DNA of 64,000 nt from Isoetes taiwanensis (lineage: Eukaryota > Streptophyta > Lycopodiopsida > Isoetales > Isoetaceae). The DNA lies in the NCBI GenBank assembly GCA_021234155.1, contig JAJEKV010000004.1, positions 4,900,109-4,964,108 of the forward strand, written 5' to 3'. The notes under the pieces were generated by a model. It did not search any database. It saw only the letters and a program-made list of their open reading frames with translations, and was not told where the DNA came from. Every line of letters starts with the position of its first letter. Position 1 is the first letter of the stretch. Both the position numbers and the translations under genes were made by a program. This document shows, piece by piece, positions 1 through 11,913 of the stretch.

Positions 1-3000
1 TGAACTTTATATAGTTACTTGTTTATACCTCCAATCACTGGAAAAGAGAAGAGAAGAGATATACTGCAGTGTTATCAGTATCCATCTGACAAGTGCTAAG
101 GCATCAACTGGGATCTCAACTGCTGCTGCTGCTGAAATTGTGCGCCATAGACAGGCACGACTCTTCAAACTTTTTTTGCTTTGTAGAAAGAATTTTGGCA
201 TGTCAATTTCTAATCACATCACTTAATTGTATGGAAACTTGGACTCTATGAACTGGTTGATCCTATGTTTCTCTTGGAGCTTTTTGTTGTGGGTGCTCCT
301 TCGCTGATGTTAAAGTTTCTTCCTATTATACAAGTTCGTCAATGATAACGCTAAAATGTCTTGAACTCTTTTCATTCTGCATTCCAACGCACACGGTGGG
401 AAGCAGGATAGGTAGAGTAAAATATCCCCTATTCATGAAAAATATACTATATTGCTAAGGATTAGAATCAGGTTTGATTGTGGTGATAAGAAACTTACAA
501 AGGTTCAACTAATCAATTGAAATGATGTTGATCAAGAGATGCAACTATAGATGACCAGTATACACTAAAGATGACGAGTATATACTGAATTGTTTCTTTA
601 GGCCAGGTCAATGAGATCAAAGGCAAGCAGCTATAACGATTTTTATGAGAATGCCATTTACATGCATAGTTTCTGCCCTGTTTTCTGTATTTGATCCCAT
701 GATTTCACTTGAGCACTCTCAGCCTTGATAAGTAATAAATGAAAATTCTAGGTCGGATGTTCTATTTTGTAAGTTGTAAAATGTGTGATGATGATGTTAT
801 GCTTTAGTTGGTGATTTTAACATGCCAATGAAGCTTTTCTTGGCTTTGCAGGGGCCTTACCTACAAATTAGAGCTTTTGACCATCCTGTATTTCTCCTTC
901 CTACGAAGCGTAATAAATTGCAAACTGCGATACATTATTTTTGCCTTCAAAATGCTAGGCATTTGAAGCCAATAGATCGTGCCCATAATAGAGGTCAACT
1001 GTGGTCAAAGAGTCAAGGCATGTGCGAGTCCAAGTCCAAGACCAAAATAAGGGCCAATCCAAGTGGAATCAGGGTTGGATCAGTGCATTCTTTTGTCAAT
1101 GGATTCTCAAATTGCGGCTGCAAAGAGATCTCTTTGCTAAGTTTTTGTTTCAACAGAGTGTTTAAGGCTTTTAGAAAACTGGGCTATTGGAATCGTTGTG
1201 GGCCAAATTTTATGATCTTACTGGATTTTCCAATTTCCTTATTGATATCTGCTGCTAAAGTTTTGGCATCTTTGTCTGTCAGGATTAGCATCAGAAGAGT
1301 CTTCTATTTCAAAAATGTGTGAAAGGAGTTGGGGAACCCATAATTCTTTTCACAAGAAGAACATTGAGGCTGATTTGCTGACCTCTTCTTCAATAATGAT
1401 TGCTACTACATGAGGTTAGATATGGACCTTATACTTTCATTAATCTGCTTGTTGAGTATGCCATGCTCTAATAGCATGTCATATTTTGGCCACTGGAAAA
1501 CTGAATACGTTTAAAGAACAGATAGAATCTGATAACACTATTTTTGGATTTGGCAATATTTTGCTCATTTAATACACTATCTTCTGTTTTCCGGACCATG
1601 ACCAAATTTATATATACAAGTCACTGGATGGTCTTTAAGTTTTGGAAGTGCACGTGAACAATAAATAAGTGAAACTATTTCTGTCAGACGTTGGATTTGT
1701 TAATCAGTGTATAGTTCCTTTCCGTGATATAAATGATCAATACTTGACCAACGTGGCTTTGAAAATTAATGCCAAGATAGCTAGTTTGGTACACCATATT
1801 CACAAATATTGTTCTCTTCCGTATAAAACATTAATGCATAATTTAAGTCTTGCATGCAGTTTCTGCAAGTTCCAAAGGGTAACCCATTGATGTGTTAGCA
1901 TCTTGTTTGTGGTAGAGCAATAGGTCATTTTGATCTAAAATTATTTCCATTACAAATAGATGGAGCACGTTGCTTTATGGTAATCTATATTCTCTATTCG
2001 GACTGAATTTGCAATAAGGAGTATCTCTAAATGATTTTGTAATCATAGGTTTGTTACTATCATTTATTTTGGTGTCATTCGGAAACAAATGTAGCATATT
2101 AAATTCGCCATCTTATTCTAAAGCATCATTTTTTAATTTGCCATCATATTTTAAAACATCTTTTTTCTCCAGCAGTCTATTCTTATCTAATATCATACTG
2201 CACAATAGATTTTCTAGAGAACCTTTTATGAGCAGCCCCTTCTATTTTTTGGACTTTGTCATACTCAAGCTAGATGTTGTCTTTGTTTTCTATTAGGTTT
2301 TGGGATGCCTGGTCATTGTTGATGGACATAAATATAGTTAAACACCTTCAAGATTTGACGTGGAAGGTTTACTAGCAACATTTTTTTGATATGCGCATCA
2401 TGTTCAAGTTATCCATCATGCATGTCGTTTTCTGTCCTACCCTATGATTTTTTTTTTTATTGAAGGACGTCAATTTATTCACCATTACATCATGAGTACA
2501 GTAGTTTAATTTGCACATTCCAATGATACTTTGGAGTCGGATTGTTGTGTGTATTGTGTTATCATAATCAATAGACATTTACTCCTACCAAAAAATCCTC
2601 ACATCCACCCATACAATCATTTTTAATACGTAGATAATTATGACAGAAGGTATAAGGAAAAAGAGAATAACAACATATCAGGTCGACGGAACGGGTTTGG
2701 AGTCAATACCATCAGATGATAAACACGTATATAGGTAGGTACAATGGGGTGAACATCTAATGTGTACAAACTACGATACTCTTACAGAATCTATTTGCTT
2801 CATAATCAATACCATATCTAGCAACAAATAAGCTTAGTGCTTCTTGTCATATGACTAAGTAGCTTGACTATTGGCCAAATCTGTATCTGTTTTGGAATTG
2901 CAACAAGTAGCTATAAGCAAACATGACTGGGAAGGAGAATTGGTATGAGGATCTGGTTGCAGGAATTGCAACAATTCAAGCTTTGAGATAATCTGGTAAG

Positions 3001-4620
3001 TGGTTCAGCTGGTTGAATCTAGTAATATCACGATATTTCTGATCTGTTTGTAGGCAGAAGGAATTATCCTGAACTTAAGAATTAAAGCTTGCTATGAACC
3101 TCTGGAGCTTTACAATGTGGACAGAGAAGCTTAGCTTAATTCTACCTTCCATTGAATTGCTTCCATGGAGCTGCCTTGTGGCGTGACGTTAAAATCTCTT
3201 CTTCTTCTTCTTCTTCTTCTTCTTCTATATAACTGTCGTAGCAAGAGAGCATGTCGTGCATTCTATAGGCAGTCAGTAACTCTTGTATAGACCTAAGGTA
3301 CTTTTCGGAAGTGTTCCATGGTATTTTTTTGGGACAAGTTGATTCTTGTTTTAAGGAAGACCTCTTAATATTGGTGAGATGGGTATTTAGTATTGGTATG
3401 GGGCAGTGCTAGGTGACTATCGACGACCAGTGATATAAGAGTGTATTGCCTTGCTCTACAGATACAATTGGTATTGGGAGATCCATAGAAGCTCCTACTC
3501 AGAGTAGATAAGCACTTGGTGTTTATCACAAGGGAGTTTTATGCTTGACATAGATGTAGATGAATGTGGCTCGTCTAGTTAAGGACCACGGGTGTTGGTG
3601 ACGTGAAACATGTCACTGGTAGGGGATAGTGATAGTTGTAACCAATAGTCTAGCTATCTAGGTCCTTACCAATAATCATGTGTACAACACGTGTGATTGT
3701 CCATTTGACTAAAGCCTGTAAGCCCTCATCTTCTTGAACATTTAACCTCAAAGCCAGGCACATCACCAAATATATCTTGTTGGCATCTCTAACTTGTGGC
3801 TCTTATCCAACTCACTGAAACGCCCACCAAGTCAAATGGTAGTTAAGTGCCCAAGTAAAGCAGCTAAGTCAACAGATCCAAACTTAAAAATCGTTAGGCC
3901 ACAACTCAAAAGTCATATCTTGTCAGTAAAGGTAGAAGCTCTGAGAAAGTGATAAATTAGTTATACATCCTTGGATAGTTGGGACTTTTCACTACCACAC
4001 ATGAAATCAAAGTATTTCCATGAGCTCATCTGACAATAAGGCACTGCAATACAGACTTGCACAATGTAGATTTAGCATGCTTACAAATGAAATGACGGAC
4101 ATTTCTTTCTACTACAAACGAATCGTGATATTATATGTTCCTTGCTGGAACTGACGGGTCCATCGATGTGTGCATTTTTGAAAGATCACTAAGAGGAAGC
4201 TAAATATCATAGATAGAAAGATGCAGAGTGCTGAAGATGAACTTAGCTGATATACCAGCATCAACACCACAATGCTAGTAGAGGCATAGGCTAGGTAAAA
4301 CAAATACTATCCTCTACGCAAAGTTGTTTTTGCTAGGAGTACACATAAACCTTTTGTTTTATTATTCTTTATCGTGTGGAGAACATAATCATACTCAGGA
4401 AGAAGATATGAACTATTTTGCTCCAGGATTGTTCTAATAGATCATATGGCAACCACACTTCTTTCCTCTGTAATAGCTGCTGCTCATTTTTAGAGCTTAC
4501 AGAAGGGATCAATGGTAGCTTTTCTGAATAAACAATACAATTGCAATTCTAGCATTTATATGGATCTCGCGTCACTTATATGACTTATGGATCTACTTGA
4601 AATAAGAAACCAAATTCAGC
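1..4620. other. AT-rich spacer without a recognisable gene
   Basis: I see no conserved protein, RNA gene or transposon in this stretch. The longest open frame (822-1322, plus) begins just upstream of a good-looking splice acceptor (pyrimidine-rich run ending in tttgcag at about 851) and stays open for roughly 470 bases, so an exon of an unknown gene cannot be excluded. It matches no family I know. Homopolymer T runs occur near 2450. The stretch reads like ordinary plant intergenic or intronic DNA. Confidence 0.5.
3198..3226. repeat. (CTT)n microsatellite
   Basis: About 9.7 uninterrupted CTT units, seen directly. It lies in AT-rich spacer with no gene next to it. Confidence 0.95.
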
Positions 4621-4654
4621 TTCCAGAAATTGTCCAATAACTTGTTTATTGACT

Positions 4655-5560
4655 GGAAAATTGTTGACAGATCTGTTCCACTAATAGGTGCAATGCCATC
4701 AGCCTGTGCTGCATCATTGCATCAAATCAATTTGCTGCATAGGTTTATTAGCAAAAGCATAGACTTCAAAAGAAATCAAGTTTCACAAAAACTACTCAAA
4801 ATCTCAATAGGTATATAAAAGAACCCCAACAGTTAGCATTAACAATGACCACTATATAGATATGCAAATGCATGCACATACCTCAATGTTAAAGATAGAA
4901 ACATGTTTGGGAGACTTTAGCCACTGGTCATTAATGACCTGAATCTAAAAATAGCCAGCCTTTTACGCTTGCCCAAGTTGAGAACGACTTACCATTATGG
5001 GTGAACTTTCATGCCTGTCCAAGTTGAAAAAGAAGTTACATTTCGGATCATAGCATCAAATCAACTTGTTGCATAGGTTTATTAGCAAGAACACAGACTC
5101 CAAATGAAATGAAGCTCTAGTTGAGAAAGAAGTTACATTATGGACAAACTGACAAATTGTCAGACAGATTTGTTCCTGCAATGCCATCGGCCTGTGCTAC
5201 ATCATATCATCAAATCAACTTGTTGCATAGGTTTATTAGCAAGAACACGGACTCCAAATGAAATCAAGCTCCACAAAAACTACTCAAAATCTCAATAGGT
5301 ATATAAAAGAACCTCAACAGTACTCCAAATGAAATCAAGCTCCACAAAAACTACTCAAAATCTCAACAGGTATATAAAAGAACCTCAACAGTCCTGAGCA
5401 TCAACAATAACCACTATAAAAGAATACAAATGCATGCATATACCTCAAAGAAAAAGATAGAAACATTCTTAAGATTTACTTCATTTTAGCAATTGATCAT
5501 TAATAACCCGAATTCAAAAATAGACAGGCTTTCATGCCTGCCCAAGTTGAGAAAGAAGTT
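4655..5560. repeat. Local degenerate tandem repeat, about 0.5 kb unit, two main copies
   Basis: A block beginning with a gacagatctgttcc-type segment and ending in cccaagttgagaaagaag-type text occurs at about 4655-5010 and again, diverged, at about 5145-5560. A partial copy lies at about 5045-5110. Shared landmarks in order are a caatgccatc box, a ttgcataggtttattagc box, a ggtatataaaagaacc box, a tgcatgca box and an attaatgacc/attaataacc box. The same text resumes at 6733-6812 on the far side of the LINE insertion, so the LINE interrupts this array. No coding potential. Confidence 0.75.
5251..5392. repeat. 71-bp perfect-period tandem duplication
   Basis: The segment starting actccaaatgaaatcaagc at 5251 is repeated from 5322 with one substitution (ataggt versus acaggt). 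It is a recent small duplication inside the larger local repeat. Confidence 0.9.
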
Positions 5561-6733
5561 AACTACCACCCATTGGGATGCTGTCATCAGGTTGCGGGTC
5601 ACGGCGGGTTGGAAAGCACTATATGCCATGCAGAACAATAGCCACAAGGTAGAGTTGTACGCCTGGGGCCACCAGTCACACTTGTTTCGGGCCTTGGTCG
5701 AGCCGGTCCTTTTTGTATGGGGCAGAAGTGTCGTGGGGTCCAGTGATATCCCTCAACACCTGGAATGACCTCGAGCAGGTGCAGAAGGCCTTCTTGGCAC
5801 GAGCCCTTGGGTGAAGTCCACAGTTCCATACTAGATCCTACTCCAGGAGACAGGCTTTCTACCCCTTCAACGGGCTGCATTGGAACGCCATATCATTTAC
5901 TTCCAGAAGGTGGTCGCTATGGCTGATACACGTTTTCCCAACCTTGCTTTGGCCATGGCGATGGGTCCCCAACGCCTGAAATCCTGCTGGAAGGACAAGC
6001 AAGCTCAGTGGTTCTCACACTGGGGTATACAGGCAAACAAATGCGTACATGTGAGGACAAAGAAAGATCACAAGACACTTAAGTTGTACCTAGATGCTAC
6101 TTTCCTTCGCAAGCTCTGGGATGCAGATGCTCTGACGTACTTTAGGCTGGCACACTATCAGCAGCAAGTCAATCCTAGGCTCACGAGAGACCCACACCAG
6201 TACTTGTACACCCAGCTGCCCTGGAGAAGCGCAGACTTATAGCTTCCATTCGCACGGGTGCACATCGCCTCTGCATTGAAACAGGACGTTGGGCTCGGGA
6301 AGCACGAGAGCAAAGGCTTTGCCAGTGTTGCCACCAGGGCGCCATTGAGGATGAATGTCATGCCCTCCAGATCTGTCCAGCGTTTGCCCATATCCGAGAG
6401 TGATATGCTCGATTACTAGTGCCTGGCCAGCCGTTGCATCAGTTATTGGCTACGGCATCAGTGGGTTTGTTGGGGTCATACCTCCGGGAGGTTATGGATG
6501 CACGGACTCAGTTGTGTCCTCCGGGACGGTATTGAACTGTCCTATACAATTGTACAGCGTGCCAGCATACTTATTACTGCTAAGGTTTTTCCCTCAAAAA
6601 CCTTTCAGGGCGAGGGTTTTTTAATCCTGTCAGTCAGTAATACGCTTACTGCTCTCTTTTTTGTTTGGGTCCCATAGGCCAATCGGTCTCTGTGGACGCT
6701 AAAAAGTCTATTCTATTCTATTCTATTCTATTA
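5561..6733 (+). mobile_element. 5'-truncated LINE, 3' portion with (TATTC)n tail
   Basis: This is the 3' end of a non-LTR retrotransposon of the same family as the longer copy at 46860-49591. The two share the ggaaagcactatatgc region, the FQKVV-containing region, the C-terminal domain and the whole 3' UTR. The 3' UTR has an inverted repeat (aaaacc...ggtttt) near 6590-6620, then a gtcccataggcc box, and ends in a TATTC microsatellite at about 6708-6732 instead of poly(A). The 5' end lies within the local repeat at about 5561, and array text resumes right after the tail. 5' truncation is normal for LINEs. Target duplications are not clear to me. Confidence 0.85.
5575..6405 (+). pseudogene. LINE ORF2 C-terminal remnant (post-RT region and zinc-knuckle-like end)
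   Basis: Spread over two or three frames. Around 5583-5720 the text encodes the thumb/connection region (RVTAGWKALYAMQNNSHK, then a VEPVLF segment). An open frame at 5880-6242 continues with FQKVVAMADTRFPN and a conserved basic stretch. From about 6238 another frame gives an RTGAHRLCIETGRW segment followed by CQCC-x7-ECHALQICP, the Cys/His pattern seen at the C-terminus of many LINE polyproteins. Several frameshifts and a stop at about 6240 make it non-functional. The reverse transcriptase core is absent because of 5' truncation. Confidence 0.8.
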
Positions 6734-7338
6734 TGGGAAAACTTTCACACGTGCCCAAGTTGAGAAAGAACTTGCATTATGGACAAACTGAAAATAAAAA
6801 GATGATAAATTTAAGGAGCAGTCATGCATATAGTAGGCCATACACTTGTGTAGAGCCAATTTTGTTGCTCCTAATAGAATTGCACCAAATTATGAATCAT
6901 GATGGTTCAGAAATGGTACCAGGAGAAGAGAAAAATGTAAATCCCTCTACGACATGGGAGATGATGTTGAGTAAACTAACAAAAATGGATCTACTTGGCA
7001 ACCTATATATCTCTAAATCAAAACACCGATTATGATTGTAATTGTTATCTTTACATGCATTGCATTATAATATCTGTAAGCGAAATCCTACTCCGGTCAT
7101 GATTCTACTTGTTATCATTACATGCATAACATTATAATATCCGATAGCATATCTTACGACTTTAACATAGCAAAGAAAACTAACCCTAATGAACTCCTCA
7201 AATTTGTAATTATTCTCAGTGCTCTCGACGTAACATATGCGTAGGGAGCTTGCTCCTTTGCATATATACATCTTCCTTTGGTTCTTGTAATCAAGGAGTC
7301 TCATCAACAGACATTGTTATCCAAGCTAGCAGCAATGC
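6734..7338. other. Spacer, no gene seen
   Basis: The first 80 bases continue the local repeat interrupted by the LINE. The rest is AT-rich, with a diverged internal echo (tacatgcattgcattataatatc near 7055 and tacatgcataacattataatatc near 7120). No feature recognised. Confidence 0.5.
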
Positions 7339-7402
7339 CATGGTTCTATTCTTATATAGAAGAAAACCACCATGGTTCTATTCTTATATAGAAGAAAACC
7401 AC
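7339..7402. repeat. 32-bp perfect tandem duplication
   Basis: A 32-base segment starting catggttctattcttatata is present twice without a gap, at 7339-7370 and 7371-7402. It looks like a young replication-slippage type duplication. Confidence 0.95.
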
Positions 7403-7424
7403 CATTCTAGGGAAAGGGACGTCT

Positions 7425-7560
7425 ATTTTGGCGCCACGCCAGTTTTGGATCCGCTTTTTCTGTGGCCTGTGCTTTCTATAGCGCAGGCTCTCGTTTTGGC
7501 TTTGTCATCTATATATACTCTGTTGCTTGCTTCTTTCCTTCATCAGCGTTTCCTCTGAGC
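7425..7560 (+). promoter_or_regulatory. Candidate RNA polymerase II core promoter with TATA box
   Basis: A GC-richer stretch with ggcgccacgcc (about 7430) precedes a plant-like TATA element, ctatatatac (about 7509-7518). A C/T-rich segment with tcatcagcg follows about 30 bases downstream, a plausible initiator. The DNA beyond it is pyrimidine-rich like a plant 5' UTR. No conserved coding exon follows, so it could belong to a non-coding or decayed transposon transcript. Part of the downstream text (ctgagctgaattcttt, about 7556) recurs at about 8600, so this may be an old LTR or repeat. Confidence 0.25.
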
Positions 7561-7569
7561 TGAATTCTT

Positions 7570-9180
7570 TCTTGTGTGGAGTTCTCCTCTCCCTCCCCTG
7601 ATATCTGGGTTGGGCTTTACATTGGTTGTTCAACTCTGTTAAGGTCAATTCTTTTTGGGCAGCCCCCTTTTTTCTTGTGTATATTCTCTCTTGGGGATGT
7701 TTTTGCGGTCGGACCTGTGTATCTCTATATGTCTCTAGATATCTCTATATGTATTTCTCTCTATCTCGGCGTAGCAATGTAGCTTCCGGCAATTCTTGAT
7801 GACTTCTCGATCCTGCTTTGTATATTCTTGTGTATATTCTCTCTTGTGTATATTTTCTCTCTTGCTCTCTTTTCCCGTAGGATTTTCTCTCACATTTTTT
7901 CTCATTGGTCGTGCTTTTACTCTCTCTCTCTCTCTTTGTCAGGTAGGCTCCAAAGGGTTCTTCTATTGGATGTGCGTATTTTCTCTTCCCGGTATAGCTT
8001 TGTGGCTTCCAGAGGGCACTGAGGGGAAGACCCCTGCGGTCGGGCCTAGTGAATCTATATATTTTCTCTCTCGGCGTAGCAATGTCGCTTCCGAGCATTC
8101 TTTATAATTTCTCTATTCTGCTATTTTTTCTCGTCAGATTCTTGTGCTCTGCTTGAGCATGCTGCATGCTTGGCCATAGGGATCCTAACCTTTTCACGTT
8201 AACCATCTGTGTGATTGTGTTTTGCAGTTGGGCGCGATCCTCTTTCTTGACACTGAGGTGGTAGCCAATTTTCAACGGTTCCGAGGTGGTTGCGGTTGCA
8301 GTTTTCACTTCTACCCCTTCTTGTTGGGGTGGGGGTTGGGAGTCGATATTTGAGGGTTGCGGGTTGAGGTGCAGCTTTGGTCTAGTCAGTTCTGACTTGA
8401 ACATAGTTTGGATGCATTTTTGGGTTCGGGAACTTTGTGGGTCGTGGGCCTAGTTATATGTGCCTAGTTATATGGCTGAGGTCATTGTTGAATTTTTTAA
8501 TCATATTCACTCATGTCGGGGCCTCATTGTGGGTACCCCTGTAGGTCATTGTATTTTCATTCATTCAACACAATGAAACTCCACTTCACTTCGTTTCCTC
8601 TGAGCTGAATTCTTTGTTGTGCGGAGTTTCCTACTTCATCAATTCCTAGCACATGTACTGCTGCTTGGTCATGCATCTATTGGATTGGTCTTAGGGTGGA
8701 GCTTGCACTTCATGGGTCAATGGTACTGCCCTGATGAGCCGATTCCTAAATAAATCTATCTGTCCTTGCCTCTTATCTCTACGTTTCTCCTTCCTAGATT
8801 GCTTATCTCTGTGTTTCTTCATCTTGTATGTCTGTTGTGGGCATCCCGTCGATCTATTAGCCGCCTCATTCCCTTTTTTATTCTTATCCTGAGTCTTGAT
8901 TGCAGATCGACCTTGCTATCAGTCGCTTCAGCTCTCTCACCTCCTGTTCTCTGTTGTTTTTTCAGCCTTTTCTTTCCTTCTGTACCATGGTCGCGATTAT
9001 CTCTATCTTTCTCTTGCCCTTCTTTTTTTCCATCGCAGGCCCTCCTTGACCTGCACCCACCCTATCCAACTGCCCCAGCGTCGCCAAGCTTCTTCTTACT
9101 TTTCCTTTCTTAGATGGTTCGGTGATTCTAAGTATGTTGGGATTCTTAGCTTGTTGTTAAAGATGTCTTCTTAGTCTTAG
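7570..9180 (+). repeat. Pyrimidine-rich tract with diverged internal duplication
   Basis: The plus strand is rich in C/T (many ttctctct runs). A segment around 7690-7815 (tgcggtcggacctg ... ctcggcgtagcaatg) recurs diverged at about 8028-8120. The ctgagctgaattcttt box near 7556 recurs near 8600. Open frames here (for example 8766-9113) are leucine/serine/phenylalanine-rich and reflect composition, not protein. It may be an eroded repeat or the 5' part of an unknown element. Confidence 0.45.
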
Positions 9181-9767
9181 GCAGAGTCTTTGCACAAGGT
9201 GAAAATGCATTCTTAGTCGTAGGCAGAGTCTTGTACAAGGTTGAGCATATTGTGGTAGTTTCTTTTAATTAATGCCTTTTGTTCTTATCTAGATATTCGT
9301 TGTAGTTGTCGATTTACTTTTTCTTCTTATTCTTGTCATACTTGATCAGTAACGATTCTTGCTTTTCTGTTTCTTAAAGGTTTGCAGTGATGAATCATTT
9401 TGAATTCGATCTAAGGGGTTTTTTGGCTCTATACAGGTGGAACCGGCATTCTTGAGTACTAGAATTCGATTTTGCACTAGAACTACTAACTCTTGGGATT
9501 GTGAAACGACCCCGTCCATTGCTCTCTGAATTTTGAGCTGATATGCTCGGTTTGATCTAGGTTCTTTGTATCCTTCAAGTTTTCATCTAGCGATGTGAAA
9601 CCTCCATCCATTTCTCTGGCAACATGCCCAATTAGCATCAGCTTTGGCGGCCGCCATCTTCTTAGAGGTTTTTGTTAGGGGATACTAGGTTCTGGTAACA
9701 TATGGCCCCTTTAAATGTATTATTTGTTCGATTTTATTAAGAATTTATTGTCGGCTTTGTGGCTAAC
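9181..9767. other. Spacer, no gene seen
   Basis: A short near-duplicate (gtcttaggcagagtctttgc near 9173 and gtcgtaggcagagtcttg near 9217) is the only structure noticed. The region ends exactly at the solo LTR boundary. Confidence 0.5.
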
Positions 9768-11062
9768 TGATACAATTCATGTATATTTGGGAAGTTGTAG
9801 CAACACAGAATCATAGAACCGTAATGAAATAATAGAACATCGGACTAAAGAAACTTTATTCATGCACAAATGATATGGCAGCACCATTAACCACCCAACC
9901 GGATCCACTGGGTTATGGCAAAACACAAGTGCTCTATGGCAAATATAAAGCTCTGGCATCTGGCTTATTGGCCTTCCAGACTAATCTAGCTACTCCAAGT
10001 AGCCACGCATCATAAAAACAATTGCAGATCTATGATGTCGCTATGGCAGTGATATGTGACCCCTTGTCACCTTTTCGGCCATTACTCTTTCCTCCGGATG
10101 AACTAGGGAATGTGCACCTCAATTCAAAAACTAGACTCCGAGCCGGTTCCAACAAGGCAAAGGTTGCTTCAATCGGAGCTCTAGTTGCGGAGATATATCC
10201 AACTGAAGTTTTGGTTCTATTTATAGATCTCTTTGCGACTTTAGCCTTTTTTAGCATGCAGTTGCCTTTTTCTCAAAATATCTCCTTGCCTTTAATTAGA
10301 TTATATGACTTATCATATGGGACATTATCTATGATTTTTTTCTCCACCAATAACCGTCCCAATAATAGTGCCTCGACCCCTTCCATAAATACCAATGGTT
10401 CTTCACACCCACATGCTATGTTATCCTATGCCCCTTCTTTCTATACACTTAGGGATATATTAGGGCTAACATTCACATAATATTTGCCATAATTCCAATA
10501 ATTCATTCACCACGGACCACTCCCCCGTGCTTGCTCCATATCAATCCATCCCTTCTCAAGATAGATCGTCTGCGATCGTCCGAGTACACTCAATTTCAGT
10601 CCATCCCTTCTCAAGAAGGATCACCCCGCGATCATTCAAGATACGCTTCATTTCAATCCGTCCCTTCTCAAGATGGATGTTCCATGATTATCACCAGTCT
10701 GAAAGTTTTATAATCCCTGCAAAACACCAGAAGTAGTTACGGATATCTGCATACTTCCACAGTACGATATATCCTTGTACCTCCACGGTATGTTATTATC
10801 TTTCGTACCTCCGCGGTACTACTTGATCGTATCACCACCACGATACAGTGTATCTCAAGATACAGATGCAACTTTTTCAAGCCAATTGTGTTGCAATCAC
10901 AATTATTAGTCTTCAAAAGTATACATCTTATGCTGTCTTTTTCAAGCCGATTGTGCTGCAGACACAATCACTAGTCTACCAAGAGGCATTCCCTATCTAG
11001 TATACCATGTTCAAGCCGGCTACGTTGCAATCATAGTCACTAATCTACCATGGGTATACACA
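9768..11062 (-). mobile_element. Solo LTR of the copia-type family (minus strand)
   Basis: A complete 1295-bp LTR, reading TGTGTATACCC...GTATCA on the minus strand, aligned end to end with the LTRs of the array at 33375-45536. Neither a primer-binding site at the 9768 side nor internal sequence at the 11062 side is present, so it is a solo LTR and defines both LTR termini. The five bases flanking each side (ctaac and aatga) do not match, so the target duplication is lost or the copy arose by ectopic recombination. It contains palindromic and repeated blocks (ccatcccttctcaaga repeated, and paired ccgcggtac-type boxes). Confidence 0.85.
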
Positions 11063-11073
11063 AATGAGATTCG

Positions 11074-11640
11074 TTCTCAAGGCAGTTAGGTCGAATGTTG
11101 AACACGAATATCACATGTGGATCATGTATCTTGTGAACCCTCCTCAGGATCAGATTCATCTCAACTAGTCTGTGGCTGTTTGGCCCCTTGGCATGAGTAG
11201 ATTACTTCTCATCAACAAGATTCTGTGGTATGCGAAGGTGCAAAGGGGCAAGCAGCAACAAAAGTCGAGATGATTCTGATCCAGGGAGGGTTTCCAAGGC
11301 ACTACGGTTGACTGAGGTGATGGTGATGATCAGGAATAGATTCATTCAAGGCACTTAGGTCGAATGTTGAACCCGAATATCACATGTGGATCATGTATCT
11401 TGTGAATCTTCTGATGGATCAGATTCGTCTCAACTGATTTGTGGCTGTTTGGCCCCTTGGCATGCGTGGATTACTTCTCATCAGCAAGATTCTGTGGCAT
11501 GCGAAGGGGCAAGCAGCAATAGAAGTCAAGACGATTCTGATCCACAGAAGGTTCTTAAGGCATTACGGTCGACTGAGGTGATAGTAATGATCAATAGAAG
11601 ACAGTCACCAAACTTAGGTTGAATGTTGAACCCAAATTAC
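11074..11640. repeat. 269-bp tandem repeat, two copies plus a partial third
   Basis: The unit begins near a taggtcgaatgttgaac box (about 11087, then about 11356, then a partial at about 11615). Inside it are the landmarks cacatgtggatcatgtatct, ggctgtttggccccttggca and gattacttctcatca. A further diverged copy lies at 54115-54440. It does not encode anything I recognise. It abuts the solo LTR on its left and precedes the hAT transposase on its right. Confidence 0.85.
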
Positions 11641-11913
11641 ATATACAATACATAATAGTATACATGAAACATAGAACATAGTGGCAAATTGTTAAAATGA
11701 CAAAAACTATTATACATGAAACATGGTAACAAATTGTTAAAAATGACAAAAACTTTTTTCATTAATAGTGCCAGAACGGTTACAAAAGTTTGAAGATCCT
11801 CAACCATGGTTACTATAGTTTGAAGATACTAAAAGCCTCATCTTTTTAGGCAGCACCATCTTCATCAGTTTCATCGTTCGAAATTCCATCATCTTCTGCC
11901 TGCTGGCCTAGAT
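11641..11913. other. Spacer between repeats and hAT transposase
   Basis: AT-rich, with a 45-base imperfect direct repeat (atacatgaaacatagaac/atacatgaaacatggtaac followed by aaattgttaaaa). It may hold the 3' end of the hAT element. I could not identify a terminal inverted repeat. Confidence 0.4.

Noticed and set aside
822-1322. 166-codon open frame behind a plausible splice acceptor at about 851
   Set aside because: No recognisable domain, no matching donor or neighbouring exon found. Kept only as a possibility in the description of the spacer.
8766-9174. Overlapping hydrophobic open frames on the plus strand
   Set aside because: Composition artefacts of a C/T-rich tract. Two frames are open at once with no homology.
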